DNA from: CAVQXR01 sp963717955
GTDB lineage: Bacteria > Actinomycetota > Thermoleophilia > Gaiellales > Gaiellaceae
Length of the DNA stretch: 64,000 nucleotides
Direction: 5' to 3'
Assembly: GCA_963717955.1 (NCBI GenBank)
Contig: CAVQXR010000001.1
Coordinates: 806,001-870,000 of the forward strand
Below, piece after piece: positions 52,490 to 61,208 of this stretch. Under the pieces are notes generated by a model. That model was not told where the DNA came from, ran no database searches, and saw only the letters and a program-made list of their open reading frames with translations. Each line of letters starts with the position of its first letter. Position 1 is the stretch's first letter. The translations under genes and the position numbers were made by a program.

Positions 52490-55066
52490 GTGGACGTCAT
52501 CGCGGGGCACCAGAACCTCGACTTCGACGCCTTCGCGTCGATGCTCGCATGCCGCCGGCTCTATCCCGGGGCCGAGATCGTGCTCCACGGCTCGCTGAAC
52601 CGCAACGTCCGCGAGTTCGTCCGGCTGCACGCCGACGAGCTCGACATCGTCGAGGGGAGGCGGCCGGACCCGTCTCAGGTCGAGCGTCTCGTGCTCGTCG
52701 AGGTCGCAGACCCGTCCCGCCTCGGCGAGCTCGCGTTCCTGACCGAGCTGCCCGGCGTCGAGCTCGTGCTCTTCGACCACCACCGGAAGTCTCCGCCCGA
52801 TTGGGCACCGGCGCAGGCTGCGGTGCTGTCGGCCGACGGCGCCCTGACGACGACCATGGTCGCAATCCTCGCCGAGCGTGACCTTCCCGTCACGGCGCTC
52901 GAGGCGACGGTCCTCGCGCTCGGGATCCACGAGGACACGGGCTCGCTGACCTATCCGTCGACGACGCCGCGCGACGTGGAGGCGCTCGCCTGGTGCTACG
53001 GCCACGGGGCTCGCCAGGAGATGGTCTCGGACTATCTGCACGTCCCGCTGTCCGGCGAGGAGCGGGAGCTGCTCGAGGCGCTCGTGGCCTCGGCCGAGCC
53101 CATCACGGTGCGCGGAACGGAGGTGCTGGTCGTCGCGCGCTCCTGGCCGGGATACGTCGACGGGGTGTCCGGCCTCGTCCAGAAGGTCGCCGAGCTGACC
53201 GAGTGCCGGGCCATCGTGTGCCTCGTCGAGATGGAGGGGCGGGTCGTCGCGGTGATCCGGAGCCGGGACGCCACGATCGACGCCGGCGCGGTGGCGCGGC
53301 CGCTCGGCGGCGGCGGGCACGCCCAGGCTGCGGCGGCGACCTTCCACGGGCCGCTCGCCGAGGCCCGGACGATCGCGCTCGACGCGCTCCTCGAGGCCGT
53401 CCCAGAGGGCCCGACGGCCGGGCAGGTCATGTCCGGGCCGGCGAGGTTCGTCGCGCCGGACGACACCGTGGCGCACGCGATGGCCCTGTGCCAGCGCCAT
53501 CGTCAGAGCGGGATCCAGATCGGCCGGCCCGAGTCACTCCTCGGCGTCGTCGCGCGTGAGGACCTCGACAAGGCGATCGCGCACGGTCTCGGAAACGCGC
53601 CCGTGAAGGCGGTGATGGGCCCCGGCCACGTCACGTGTGCCCCCGACACGCCGCTCGCCGTCCTGCAGCGGCTGCTCGTGACGGCGCCGGCCGGACGGGT
53701 TCCGGTGCTCGACGGCAGCGCTGTGGTCGGGGTCGTGACCAGGATCGACGTCCTCCGCGCGCTGGGCGAGCCCTCCGCGGAGGGCGACGCCGACCCGGAG
53801 GTGCTCGCCGACAGCCTGCTCCGGATTCCCGCGCTCGGGCCGGTCTTCGAGGCCGTCCAGGCCGTCAGCGAGTCCTTCGACGGCGCCTATCTCGTCGGCG
53901 GCGCCGTCCGCGACCTCCTGCTGGGGGAGGAGAGCTTCGACGTCGACATCGCCGTCGAGGGCGACGGGATCGCGCTCGCCCGGAGGCTGGCGCGTCTCCT
54001 GCGCGGCCGCGTCGTGCCGCACGAGAAGTTCGGGACGGCGATCGTCCTGCACGACGGCGGCCGTGTCGACGTCGCGACCGCGCGCACCGAGTTCTACGAC
54101 TACCCGGCCGCGCTCCCGACGGTCGAGCGGGCGACGATCCAGCAAGACCTCCACCGCCGCGACTTCACGATCAACGCGATGGCGGTGTCGCTGCGCGGCA
54201 GGGACTTCGGCCGCCTGGTCGATCCGTTCGGCGGACGGCGCGACCTGGAACGGGGCGCCGTACGCGTGCTGCACGGCCTCTCGTTCATCGACGACCCGAC
54301 CAGGATGTTCCGCGCGATCCGCTACGAGAGCCGGTACGGCTTCCGGATGGACGGTCACACTCTCGCCCTGGCGCGGGCCTGCGTCGAGATGGGGCTCGTC
54401 GGCGAGCTGTCCTCCGCCCGCGTGCGCGACGAGCTGAAGCTGCTGCTCGGCGAGGAGCGGATCGGGTCGTCGGTGTCGCGCCTCGCGGAGCTCGGGCTGG
54501 CCCGGGCGATCCATCCTCATCTGGCCGCGGATCCGGAGGCCGCCCGCCTCGTGGACGAGGTCGAGGCGCACCGCGCGCGTCACGCGCCGGACGAGCCTCG
54601 CTGGCGACCGCGCCTTGCCGTCCTCTCCCGGCGCATCCACCCGGACGAGCTGTATGCCTGGTTCGGGCGCCTCCGCTTCCGGCGGCGCGATGCCGACGCG
54701 ATCGCCGACGCCGTCGCGGTCGCGCCGCGCCTGCCGGAGCTTCTCGCCCAGGTCCGCGAGCCGGCAGAGGCGCGGCGCCTGCTGGCACCGCACGATCCCG
54801 TCGGCCTGCTGCTCACCCTCGCCTGCTTCCCGGGGCCGGGCGCGGAACGCTGGATCCTGCGCTACTTCGAGGAGCTGCGCGCGGTCTCGCTCGAGATCTC
54901 GGGCGCCGACCTCGCGGCGCTCGGCCTCGGCGAGTCACCCCGTGTCGGGGAGGTGCTCGAGAGCCTCCTGCGCAGGAAGGTGAACGGCGAGCTCGGCGGC
55001 GGGCGTGAGGCCGAGCTGGTCGCGGCCCGCGAGGCGATCTCGGGGCCAGTCGGCTCCGCCGCCTGA
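52490..55066 (+). CDS. cca: DHH phosphoesterase-CBS-tRNA nucleotidyltransferase fusion
   Basis: An 858-residue three-module enzyme. Residues about 1-305 are a DHH/DHHA1 phosphoesterase (GHQNLDFDAFAS, LFDHHRKSP, GGGGHAQAAAAT). About 315-430 are two CBS motifs (VMSGPARFVAPDDTVAHAM, VKAVMGPGHVTCAPDTPLAVL). From about 460 comes a class II nucleotidyltransferase (YLVGGAVRDLLLGEESFDVDIAVEG, RRDFTINAMAV, then DPTRMFRAIRYESRYGF). The same architecture is known for A-adding tRNA nucleotidyltransferases of deep lineages, so it may do only A addition or full CCA. GTG 52490 is set by TACACT; the frame is open upstream through the minisatellite. Confidence 0.9.
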   Translation: MDVIAGHQNLDFDAFASMLACRRLYPGAEIVLHGSLNRNVREFVRLHADELDIVEGRRPDPSQVERLVLVEVADPSRLGELAFLTELPGVELVLFDHHRKSPPDWAPAQAAVLSADGALTTTMVAILAERDLPVTALEATVLALGIHEDTGSLTYPSTTPRDVEALAWCYGHGARQEMVSDYLHVPLSGEERELLEALVASAEPITVRGTEVLVVARSWPGYVDGVSGLVQKVAELTECRAIVCLVEMEGRVVAVIRSRDATIDAGAVARPLGGGGHAQAAAATFHGPLAEARTIALDALLEAVPEGPTAGQVMSGPARFVAPDDTVAHAMALCQRHRQSGIQIGRPESLLGVVAREDLDKAIAHGLGNAPVKAVMGPGHVTCAPDTPLAVLQRLLVTAPAGRVPVLDGSAVVGVVTRIDVLRALGEPSAEGDADPEVLADSLLRIPALGPVFEAVQAVSESFDGAYLVGGAVRDLLLGEESFDVDIAVEGDGIALARRLARLLRGRVVPHEKFGTAIVLHDGGRVDVATARTEFYDYPAALPTVERATIQQDLHRRDFTINAMAVSLRGRDFGRLVDPFGGRRDLERGAVRVLHGLSFIDDPTRMFRAIRYESRYGFRMDGHTLALARACVEMGLVGELSSARVRDELKLLLGEERIGSSVSRLAELGLARAIHPHLAADPEAARLVDEVEAHRARHAPDEPRWRPRLAVLSRRIHPDELYAWFGRLRFRRRDADAIADAVAVAPRLPELLAQVREPAEARRLLAPHDPVGLLLTLACFPGPGAERWILRYFEELRAVSLEISGADLAALGLGESPRVGEVLESLLRRKVNGELGGGREAELVAAREAISGPVGSAA

Positions 55067-55686
55067 TGGACCTCCGTACGTTCCTCTACCTCGCTCCGTG
55101 CGTCCTCGTCAGCCTGGCGCTGCACGAGCTGGCCCACGCCTGGGTGGCATGGAGGCTCGGCGACCCGACCGCGAAGGATCAGGGTCGGATCACGTTCAAC
55201 CCGTTGAAGCACCTCGACCCGCTCGGGACCGCCATGTTCGCCGTCACCTCGCTCGCCGCCAATCTCCCGTTCGGCTGGGCGAAGCCCGTGCCCGTCACCC
55301 CGGGCTACTTCCGCCGGCCAAAGGAGGGAATGGCGCTCGTCGCTGCGGCCGGCCCGGCCACGAACTTCCTGCTCGCCGTCGTCGCGCTCGCCGTCGGCGA
55401 GCATGCAGGGCTCACCGGGCAGGCTGCCGACGTCGTCGAGCTCGTCTTTCTCGTCAACGTCGTCCTCGGCGTCTTCAACCTCATCCCGATCCCGCCGCTC
55501 GACGGCTCTCGAATCCTCGGGGTGCTGATGTCCGACGATACCTACCGCCACTGGGTCCGACTCGACCAGTACGGGATGATCATCGTCCTCGGCTCCTTCT
55601 TCGTCTTCCGCGACGAGTTCTCGACCCTTCTCGTGAGCGCGTTCGACGCCGTGGAGCGCGTGATGCGCGTCATCGTCGGGGCATGA
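55066..55686 (+). CDS. Site-2 protease family (M50) membrane metalloprotease
   Basis: A 206-residue polytopic protein with the zinc motif LALHELAHAWVAWRLGD (HExxH) in the first helix and the third-ligand region FNLIPIPPLDGSRIL, plus AAAGPATNFLLAV. This is the compact group lacking a PDZ domain. It would cleave substrates within the membrane; the target is unknown. The ATG shares a base with the cca stop, and the stop overlaps pgeF (ATGA). Confidence 0.9.
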   Translation: MDLRTFLYLAPCVLVSLALHELAHAWVAWRLGDPTAKDQGRITFNPLKHLDPLGTAMFAVTSLAANLPFGWAKPVPVTPGYFRRPKEGMALVAAAGPATNFLLAVVALAVGEHAGLTGQAADVVELVFLVNVVLGVFNLIPIPPLDGSRILGVLMSDDTYRHWVRLDQYGMIIVLGSFFVFRDEFSTLLVSAFDAVERVMRVIVGA

Positions 55687-56414
55687 CGCCGACGCTCCTC
55701 TCGGCGCGCACGCCCGGGCCATACCGGGTCGTGTTCTCGACCCGGGTCGGCGGCGTCAGCGATGGCCCGTACGCCTCCTTGAACATCGGCCTCCTGACCG
55801 ACGACGCGCCGGAGCGCGTGATCGAGAACCGCCGGCGCCTCGCGGAGGCGGCCGGCGCCGATCCGCACCGGGCGGCGATGGCATGGCAGCAGCACGGCCC
55901 GGTCGTCGAGCGGGCGGTGCCGACGGGAATCCTGCAGCCGGGGGCGCCCCTGGCCCGCTGCGACGGGCTCTGGACCGACGAGCCGGGCGTGCCGCTCATG
56001 CTCGTCACCGCCGACTGCCTGCCGATCGCCGTCTGGCGGACCGCGGGACGCCCTGCCCTGGCCGTCCTCCATGCCGGCTGGCGCGGATTGCTCGCGGGCA
56101 TCGTGGAGGCCGGCTGCAGGGCGCTCGGGCCGGGGCCGCTCGCCGCCGCCGCCGGGCCGGCGATCGCGGCCTGCTGCTACGAGGTCGGAGACGACGTGGC
56201 GCGGCCGTTCTCGCAGCGCTTCGGTGGCGCCGTGATCCAGGATCGGCGCCTCGACCTGCGCGGCGCCGCCGAGCGCGCGCTGCTCGAGGCCGGCTGCGAC
56301 ACGGTCGAGCACCTCGACGGCTGCACGGCCTGCCGGGAGGACCTCTTCTTCTCTCACCGCCGGGACAGGGGGACGACCGGCAGGCAGGGGATCATGGCCC
56401 ATGTTCGCGGCTAG
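55683..56414 (+). CDS. pgeF: Peptidoglycan editing factor PgeF (laccase domain)
   Basis: The 243 residues have the DUF152 core: FSTRVGGVSDGPYASLNIGLLTDD, MAWQQHGPVV (His), ADCLPIAVW (Cys), LHAGWRGLLAGIV (His) and AGPAIAACCYEV. Family members act as purine nucleoside phosphorylases or remove misincorporated Ser from UDP-MurNAc peptides. The adjacent yggS and sepF genes are the usual cell-division neighbourhood. The yggS start lies inside its 3' end. Confidence 0.92.
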   Translation: MTPTLLSARTPGPYRVVFSTRVGGVSDGPYASLNIGLLTDDAPERVIENRRRLAEAAGADPHRAAMAWQQHGPVVERAVPTGILQPGAPLARCDGLWTDEPGVPLMLVTADCLPIAVWRTAGRPALAVLHAGWRGLLAGIVEAGCRALGPGPLAAAAGPAIAACCYEVGDDVARPFSQRFGGAVIQDRRLDLRGAAERALLEAGCDTVEHLDGCTACREDLFFSHRRDRGTTGRQGIMAHVRG

Positions 56415-57009
56415 CGAGATCCGGGAGGCGTACGCGCGGCTGCGCGCGCAGATCGGCCCCGGCGCGACCGTCGTCGTCGCGACGAAGTACGTCTCCGTCG
56501 ACGAGCTGGCCGTGCTCGCCGAGGCCGAGATCGAGATCGTCGGCGAGAACCGTGCCCAGGACCTCGAGGCCAAGCACGCGCGGTACGCCGACCGGTTTCG
56601 CTGGCACTTCATCGGCCACCTGCAATCGCGGAAGGCCGCCTCCGTGTCGGAGCGCTGCGAGCTCTGCCATTCGCTCGACTCGCTCTCTGCCGCCCGGCGC
56701 CTCACGATTCCCGCCCTCGTCCAGGTCAATCTGTCCGGTGAGGCGTCGAAGTCCGGCGTCGAGCCCTCCGGGCTCGCCCGCTTCGTGTCGGACGCCCGCG
56801 ACCTCGGCGTCGACGTGCGGGGCCTGATGACGATGCCGCCGCTCAGCGCCGACCCCGAGCTCTCCCGGCCGTACTTCCGCGAGCTCGGCCTGCTGGCCGG
56901 AGAGCACGGCCTGGCCGAGCTCTCGATGGGAACGACCCAGGACTATCGCGTTGCCGTGGAGGAAGGAGCGACGCTGATCCGCGTCGGCTCCCTCCTGTTC
57001 GGGCGGTAA
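56401..57009 (+). CDS. yggS: YggS family PLP homeostasis protein
   Basis: A 202-residue alanine racemase-N-fold protein binding PLP through Lys in VVVATKYVSVDELAVL; IVGENRAQDL, WHFIGHLQSRKA and MTMPP complete the signature, and LSMGTTQDYRVAVEEGATLIRVGSLLFG closes it. It has no racemase second domain. It overlaps pgeF by 14 nt. Slightly short compared with the usual 220-235 residues, mainly in the region after HSLDS. Confidence 0.93.
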   Translation: MFAASEIREAYARLRAQIGPGATVVVATKYVSVDELAVLAEAEIEIVGENRAQDLEAKHARYADRFRWHFIGHLQSRKAASVSERCELCHSLDSLSAARRLTIPALVQVNLSGEASKSGVEPSGLARFVSDARDLGVDVRGLMTMPPLSADPELSRPYFRELGLLAGEHGLAELSMGTTQDYRVAVEEGATLIRVGSLLFGR

Positions 57010-57012
57010 TAT
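57007..57012 (+). promoter_or_regulatory. Putative -10 element of sepF (TAATAT)
   Basis: TAATAT ends 9 nt before ATG 57022. Its first two bases are part of the yggS stop. Confidence 0.5.
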
Positions 57013-57021
57013 CAGGCGCAA

Positions 57022-57573
57022 ATGGGTCTCGGAAGCGTGTGGAATCGTGCGCTCGTCTACTTCGGGATCGCGGAGCCCGACGACGAGTGGTCCGACGACT
57101 ACTCGGCCGAGGGCGAGCTCGAGCGCTCGTACTCGGAGCGGCCGAACGTCCGGCGGCTCCACCGGTCGCGCAGGCATGCCGAGGAGGCCTACGACGACTG
57201 GGCGGAGCCGGTCGAGCAACCCGCGGCGCCGGAGCGGGGCAGGCGGTCGAGCCGTCCGCCCCTCGAGGCCGTCCCGCCGGCTGCGCCGGCCGGCGGTCAC
57301 AAGGTGCATCTCGTGCTGCCGCGCAGCTTCAACGACGCGCAGTCGATCGCCGACCGCTTCAAGGACTCGGTGCCGGTGATCCTCAACCTCCAGAACGCCG
57401 ACGCCGAGCTCGCAAAGCGCCTGATCGACTTCTCGAGCGGCCTCACCTACGCCCTGGGCGGGAGCATGCAGCGCGTGGCGGACAAGGTGTTCCTCCTCAC
57501 GCCACGCAACGTGGAGGTCTCCGCCGAGGAGCGCGCGAGGTTCGCCGACCGCACCTTCTTCAACCAGGCGTGA
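57022..57573 (+). CDS. sepF: Cell division protein SepF
   Basis: FtsZ-membrane linker. The 183 residues have the N-terminal amphipathic membrane-binding helix (GLGSVWNRALVYFGIAE), a disordered acidic/Arg-rich linker to about residue 90 and the SepF core (KVHLVLPRSFNDAQSIADRFKDSVPVILNLQNADAELAKRLIDFSSGLTYALGGSMQRVADKVFLLTPRNVEVSAEE). ftsZ itself, commonly nearby, is not in the window. Confidence 0.95.
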   Translation: MGLGSVWNRALVYFGIAEPDDEWSDDYSAEGELERSYSERPNVRRLHRSRRHAEEAYDDWAEPVEQPAAPERGRRSSRPPLEAVPPAAPAGGHKVHLVLPRSFNDAQSIADRFKDSVPVILNLQNADAELAKRLIDFSSGLTYALGGSMQRVADKVFLLTPRNVEVSAEERARFADRTFFNQA

Positions 57574-57625
57574 CGCCGCGGCGAGAACGGTGAGGCACCG
57601 TCCCGTGACGCCCTGCAGGGCCGGG

Positions 57626-57631
57626 TAGCGT
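57626..57631 (+). promoter_or_regulatory. Putative -10 element of yggT (TAGCGT)
   Basis: TAGCGT ends 6 nt before ATG 57638. Confidence 0.55.
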
Positions 57632-57637
57632 CCCGCC

Positions 57638-57931
57638 ATGCTCGCCGCCGCCGTCGACACCGCCCTCCGGTTCGTGGACGCCGTGTACTACGTCTACCTG
57701 CTCCTGCTGCTCGTGTACATCCTCCTCTCGTGGATCCGGCTCCCGTACGGGATCTGGACCGACAGGATCCGCCGCTTCCTCGACGACACGGTCGGCGTCT
57801 ACCTGGCGCTCTTCCGGCGCCTGCTGCCGATGCTCCGGCTCGGCATGTTCGACCTGAGCCCGATCGCCGCGATCTTCGCGCTCGCCGGGATCTGGAGGGT
57901 CGTCCGCTACGGGGTCGAGCAGCTCGCGTGA
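57638..57931 (+). CDS. yggT: YggT family membrane protein
   Basis: A 97-residue protein with two or three transmembrane segments and the YggT pattern (YVYLLLLLVYILLSWIRLPYG, FLDDTVGVYLALFRRLLPML, GMFDLSPIAAIFALAGI). The position after sepF is conserved in Gram-positive bacteria. Osmotic-stress and division roles are proposed for the family but not proven. Confidence 0.9.
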   Translation: MLAAAVDTALRFVDAVYYVYLLLLLVYILLSWIRLPYGIWTDRIRRFLDDTVGVYLALFRRLLPMLRLGMFDLSPIAAIFALAGIWRVVRYGVEQLA

Positions 57932-57932
57932 G

Positions 57933-58262
57933 ATGAGCCCGCTCCCGCGCCCGTCCGGTCGCCGTCCGCCGGAAGCACCGAGGGCGCGCCTTCTGCTGCG
58001 CGTCTCGCCCGGCGCCCGCAGGGACGAGATCGTGGGCCGCCACGGAGACGCCTGGAAAGCGCGTGTCGCGGCCCCGGCGGACCGGGGCCGGGCGAACGAG
58101 GCGCTGATCGCGCTCCTCGCCCGGACGCTTCGGCTCTCGCCCGTACAGGTCAGGCTCGTCGCGGGTGCGACAGCGCGAGATAAGGTGATCGAGGCAGAGG
58201 GAATCACGATCGAGGACGCCGAGCGCCTGCTCGAGGCACGAGGCCGAAAGGGGGACGAGTGA
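57933..58262 (+). CDS. DUF167 (YggU) family protein
   Basis: A 109-residue protein with the DUF167 core LLLRVSPGARRDEIVGRHGDAWKARVAAPADRGRANEALIALLARTL and ARDKVIEAEG. The first 20 residues are a Pro/Arg-rich extension. ATG 57933 is 1 nt after the yggT stop and the 3' end overlaps the next gene by 4 nt. Function unknown. Confidence 0.9.
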   Translation: MSPLPRPSGRRPPEAPRARLLLRVSPGARRDEIVGRHGDAWKARVAAPADRGRANEALIALLARTLRLSPVQVRLVAGATARDKVIEAEGITIEDAERLLEARGRKGDE

Positions 58263-58603
58263 ACGTCGACCGCTTCCGGGAGCTCCTGCTCGAGGAGCGT
58301 CAGCGTGTGGCCGACGCGATCGAGTACCTGCATGACGAGAACTCGACCTCGCAGGACGAGGAGGTGCCGGAGACGGGAGACGCCGACACTGCGACCGTCA
58401 CGTTCGACCGGGAGATGGAGGCGACGCTCGAGGAGAACTCCTCCCACGTGCTGGCAGAGATCGACGCAGCGCTCGTCCGGATCGACGACGGCACGTACGG
58501 AACCTGCCGGTCGTGCGGGAACGCGATCTCCGAGGAGCGCCTGGAGGCCATGCCCTACGCCGTGCTGTGCATCGATTGCAGGCGCAGGGAGGAGCGAGGC
58601 TGA
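58259..58603 (+). CDS. TraR/DksA-type C4 zinc finger protein
   Basis: A 114-residue protein: a two-helix coiled coil with acidic tip region (ENSTSQDEEVPETGDADTATVTF) and the C-terminal zinc finger CRSCGNAI...LCIDCRRREE. DksA-type proteins bind the RNA polymerase secondary channel. The tip sequence is not the classical DxxDxA, so direct (p)ppGpp co-regulation is uncertain. GTG 58259 overlaps the DUF167 stop (GTGA). Confidence 0.88.
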   Translation: MNVDRFRELLLEERQRVADAIEYLHDENSTSQDEEVPETGDADTATVTFDREMEATLEENSSHVLAEIDAALVRIDDGTYGTCRSCGNAISEERLEAMPYAVLCIDCRRREERG

Positions 58604-59169
58604 GCGAGCGCGGCCCACTCGTTGACGTCCGCGTCCAACCCCCCGGGGGTGGACGGATCCCGGTCTCGGTCGCCACCCGCTCGAACGCCGCCGGCCGCGC
58701 CCAGTGGATCGCGTTCCTCTCGATCGTGCTCGCGTGCCTGGCCGCGGATCAGATCACGAAGGAGCTCGTACGGTCGAGCCTCGAGTACGGCGAGGCATTG
58801 CACGTGCTCGGCCCCTTCGACATCCATCACGCGCGGAACACGGGAATCGCGTTCGCGCTGTTCCCCGACCAGGCGAACCCGGTCACGATCATCACCGGGA
58901 TCGCCCTGATCTGGATGTTCGTCTACTTCGCCCGGTCGGGCGCCCGGCATCCGTACCTGCCCGTGGCGCTCGGGCTGCTCGTCGGCGGGAGCATGTCGAA
59001 CTTCGCCGACCGGCTCCGGCAGGGCTACGTGACGGACTTCCTCGCACCGAGTCACTTTCCGACGTTCAACCTCGGTGACACGTTCATCACGATCGGCGTG
59101 ATCGTGCTGCTCGCGACCTTCTTCGTGTTCGAGCGCCGCCGGGTGACGAACCGATCCGGCACGGCCTGA
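58567..59169 (+). CDS. lspA: Lipoprotein signal peptidase (start uncertain)
   Basis: Aspartic protease removing signal peptides from prolipoproteins. Four transmembrane segments and both catalytic Asp motifs are present: FDIHHARNTGIAFALF with GGSMSNFADRLRQGYVTDFL, and AADQITKELV in TM1. The N-terminus is unclear. Homology starts about 35 residues into the frame, the last GTG is at 58567, TTG at 58576, and a CTG at 58600 overlaps the preceding stop. Up to 36 N-terminal residues may not be translated. Confidence 0.85.
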   Translation: MHRLQAQGGARLSERGPLVDVRVQPPGGGRIPVSVATRSNAAGRAQWIAFLSIVLACLAADQITKELVRSSLEYGEALHVLGPFDIHHARNTGIAFALFPDQANPVTIITGIALIWMFVYFARSGARHPYLPVALGLLVGGSMSNFADRLRQGYVTDFLAPSHFPTFNLGDTFITIGVIVLLATFFVFERRRVTNRSGTA

Positions 59170-59170
59170 G

Positions 59171-60079
59171 GTGGCCGCGCACCGGCTCGCCGTCCCAGCC
59201 GGCTCGGCCGGAGAGCGACTCGATCGCTTCCTGACGACCGCTGGGGTCGCCGGCTCACGCGCGGAGGTGGAGCGGCTGCTGCGCGACGGGGGCGTGCTCG
59301 TCGACGGTGCACAGCGCCCGAAGAGCCATCGGCTCCACGGCGGCGAGACGGTCGAGGTCGAGGAGCGAGCGCCGAAGGCGTCGCCGCTCGAGCCCGAGCA
59401 CCTCGACGTCGTCGTCCGCTACGAGGACGCGCACCTGCTCGTCGTCGACAAGCCGGCCGGCATCGTCGTCCACCCGTCGGCCGGGCACCGCCGCGGCACG
59501 CTCGTCCACGGCCTTCTCGCCTACGGCATCGCCGGCGGTGACGAGGCATCGAGACCAGGCATCGTCCACCGGCTCGACCGGGACACCTCGGGCCTGCTCG
59601 TCGTCGCCCGCGATCCCGAGACACATCGACGGCTGCAACGGCTGCTCCGGCGCCGTGAGCTCGTCCGCGAGTACCTCGCTCTCGTGCGCGGGCTGCCCCG
59701 GTCGTGGCACGGAAGGATCGAGGCGCCGATCGGTCGGGATCGCCGGGATCCCACCCGGATCTCGCTCGAAACGGACGCGCCGCGAGAGGCGATCACCCAC
59801 TTCGACGTCGCGGAGCTCCTGCCCGCGCACGCCCTGCTGCGGATCAGCCTCGAGACGGGAAGGACGCACCAGATCCGCGTGCACCTGGCCGCGATCGGCC
59901 TGCCCGTCTCCGGCGATGCCGTCTACGGCGGCGCCGGCGACCTCGGGCTGGCGCGACAGTTCCTCCACGCCGCCCGCCTGTCGTTCCCGCACCCGGTGAC
60001 CGGAGAGCCGATCGAGGTCGAGTCGACGCTCCCGCAGGAGCTCGCCGATGCGCTGCAGCGCGCCCGCCCGCACGCCTGA
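59171..60079 (+). CDS. rluD: RluD family 23S rRNA pseudouridine synthase
   Basis: The 302 residues have an N-terminal S4 domain (GERLDRFLTTAGVAGSRAEVERLLRDGGVLVDG) and the pseudouridine synthase domain: VVDKPAGIVVHPSAGH, catalytic Asp in GIVHRLDRDTSGLLVVA, and GRTHQIRVHLAAIGLPVSGDAVYG. GTG 59171 is 1 nt after the lspA stop. lspA-rluD is a widely conserved pair. Confidence 0.95.
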   Translation: MAAHRLAVPAGSAGERLDRFLTTAGVAGSRAEVERLLRDGGVLVDGAQRPKSHRLHGGETVEVEERAPKASPLEPEHLDVVVRYEDAHLLVVDKPAGIVVHPSAGHRRGTLVHGLLAYGIAGGDEASRPGIVHRLDRDTSGLLVVARDPETHRRLQRLLRRRELVREYLALVRGLPRSWHGRIEAPIGRDRRDPTRISLETDAPREAITHFDVAELLPAHALLRISLETGRTHQIRVHLAAIGLPVSGDAVYGGAGDLGLARQFLHAARLSFPHPVTGEPIEVESTLPQELADALQRARPHA

Positions 60080-60085
60080 GGCGCC

Positions 60086-60091
60086 TATCGT
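60086..60091 (+). promoter_or_regulatory. Putative -10 element (TATCGT)
   Basis: TATCGT ends 7 nt before GTG 60099 and overlaps the earlier in-frame GTG at 60090. Confidence 0.5.
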
Positions 60092-60098
60092 GACCTTC

Positions 60099-61208
60099 GT
60101 GGCGCCCATCCTCCGGATTCTTGCCCTGGCCGTCGTCGTGACAGCCGTACCGTCGGCCGTGGGGATGGTCGCTCCGGACGCCCTTGCCGGAACCTGCCCG
60201 GACATCCGCTTCCTGACGCTCGACGGCCAGATCTACCGGGGCGAGCCGGTGCCGCCGGGCGCCGACGTGCAGCAGGGCGACCCCGTCGGCTCCGGGCAGC
60301 TCGACGCGCCGACGAGCGACGACCGCTGCGAGCGAGGCGCGTCGGCTGCGACCGCCGTGGGCCTCATCGGCATCGCACCGGCGGCCGCAGTCGCCGTGCA
60401 GGGCCAGCCGGGATGGATCTACGTCCTCGGCTACCGATGCGAGGGATTCGAGGCACAGGAGCGCCTCACGTGTCTCTCGGAGCCCCTTCAGCTCGACGGC
60501 GGCTTCTACGCCCGGCGCTATCCCGCCGAGAACGGCCCGCCTGTGACGTTCACCGCGGGCGAGCCGGCCGGCGAGGCGGAGATCGCCGGCGAGGCGGTGA
60601 CGCTGGTCGCGATCGACGGCGTGGATCCTCGCGTCGCGGTCGGAGTCGAGGGCCGTCCCGACCTCGCGTACGTCGCCTCGGCGAGCTGTCTCTACGTGGC
60701 GGCCGACAACCGCCCCCGCCTCGACGGCTTCGGACGCTGCCTGCGGAGCCCGGTCTGGCTCCTGTTCGACCCGCCCCTCGAGAGGACGGCGCAGCAGGTC
60801 GTCGCGCGCGGCGATCGTCCGCTCGCCCCGGAGCTCGACGGCTCCGCGGTGCTCCTCGTCCAGGCGATCGGCGGGGACGCGCTCCCGGCTGACCTTTCGG
60901 CGGCGGTTCCGATCGGCGTGCTGGCGGTGGACGCGGCGGGCGCCGGCGCGCTGACGTTCGACGTGCCGGACGTCGACGAGGCCGTGTACGAGGCGGTCGT
61001 GCGTTGCGAGAGGTGTGCGCCGGCGGATGCGGGGCAGGCGGCGTTCCCGGCCGGCGTCTTCATCGTCACCGAGAAGGTGGGCGGGTTCGGGTCGGCCGCT
61101 CGGGTCGGGCTCATGCTGGTGCTCCTGCTCCTCGCGGCGGCGACCGCCTTCGTCCTCTACCGGCGCAGCCGGCGCCCGCGCGGCCGACCCGGCGCGCCCG
61201 TCGGCTAG
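60099..61208 (+). CDS. Uncharacterised exported, C-terminally anchored protein
   Basis: A 369-residue protein with a signal peptide (APILRILALAVVVTAVPSAVG, cleavage probably after ALA in PDALAGT), an extracytoplasmic part with several Cys (TCPDI, DRCERG, YRCEGF, LTCLS, ASCLY, GRCLRS, RCERCAP) that could form disulfides, and one C-terminal transmembrane helix (VGLMLVLLLLAAATAFVLY) with basic tail. A repeated theme of TFTAGEPAGEAEIAGEAVTL-like beta segments is suggested. I do not recognise a family. The stop codon forms part of the TAGAAT hexamer before rpsB. Confidence 0.75.
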   Translation: MAPILRILALAVVVTAVPSAVGMVAPDALAGTCPDIRFLTLDGQIYRGEPVPPGADVQQGDPVGSGQLDAPTSDDRCERGASAATAVGLIGIAPAAAVAVQGQPGWIYVLGYRCEGFEAQERLTCLSEPLQLDGGFYARRYPAENGPPVTFTAGEPAGEAEIAGEAVTLVAIDGVDPRVAVGVEGRPDLAYVASASCLYVAADNRPRLDGFGRCLRSPVWLLFDPPLERTAQQVVARGDRPLAPELDGSAVLLVQAIGGDALPADLSAAVPIGVLAVDAAGAGALTFDVPDVDEAVYEAVVRCERCAPADAGQAAFPAGVFIVTEKVGGFGSAARVGLMLVLLLLAAATAFVLYRRSRRPRGRPGAPVG

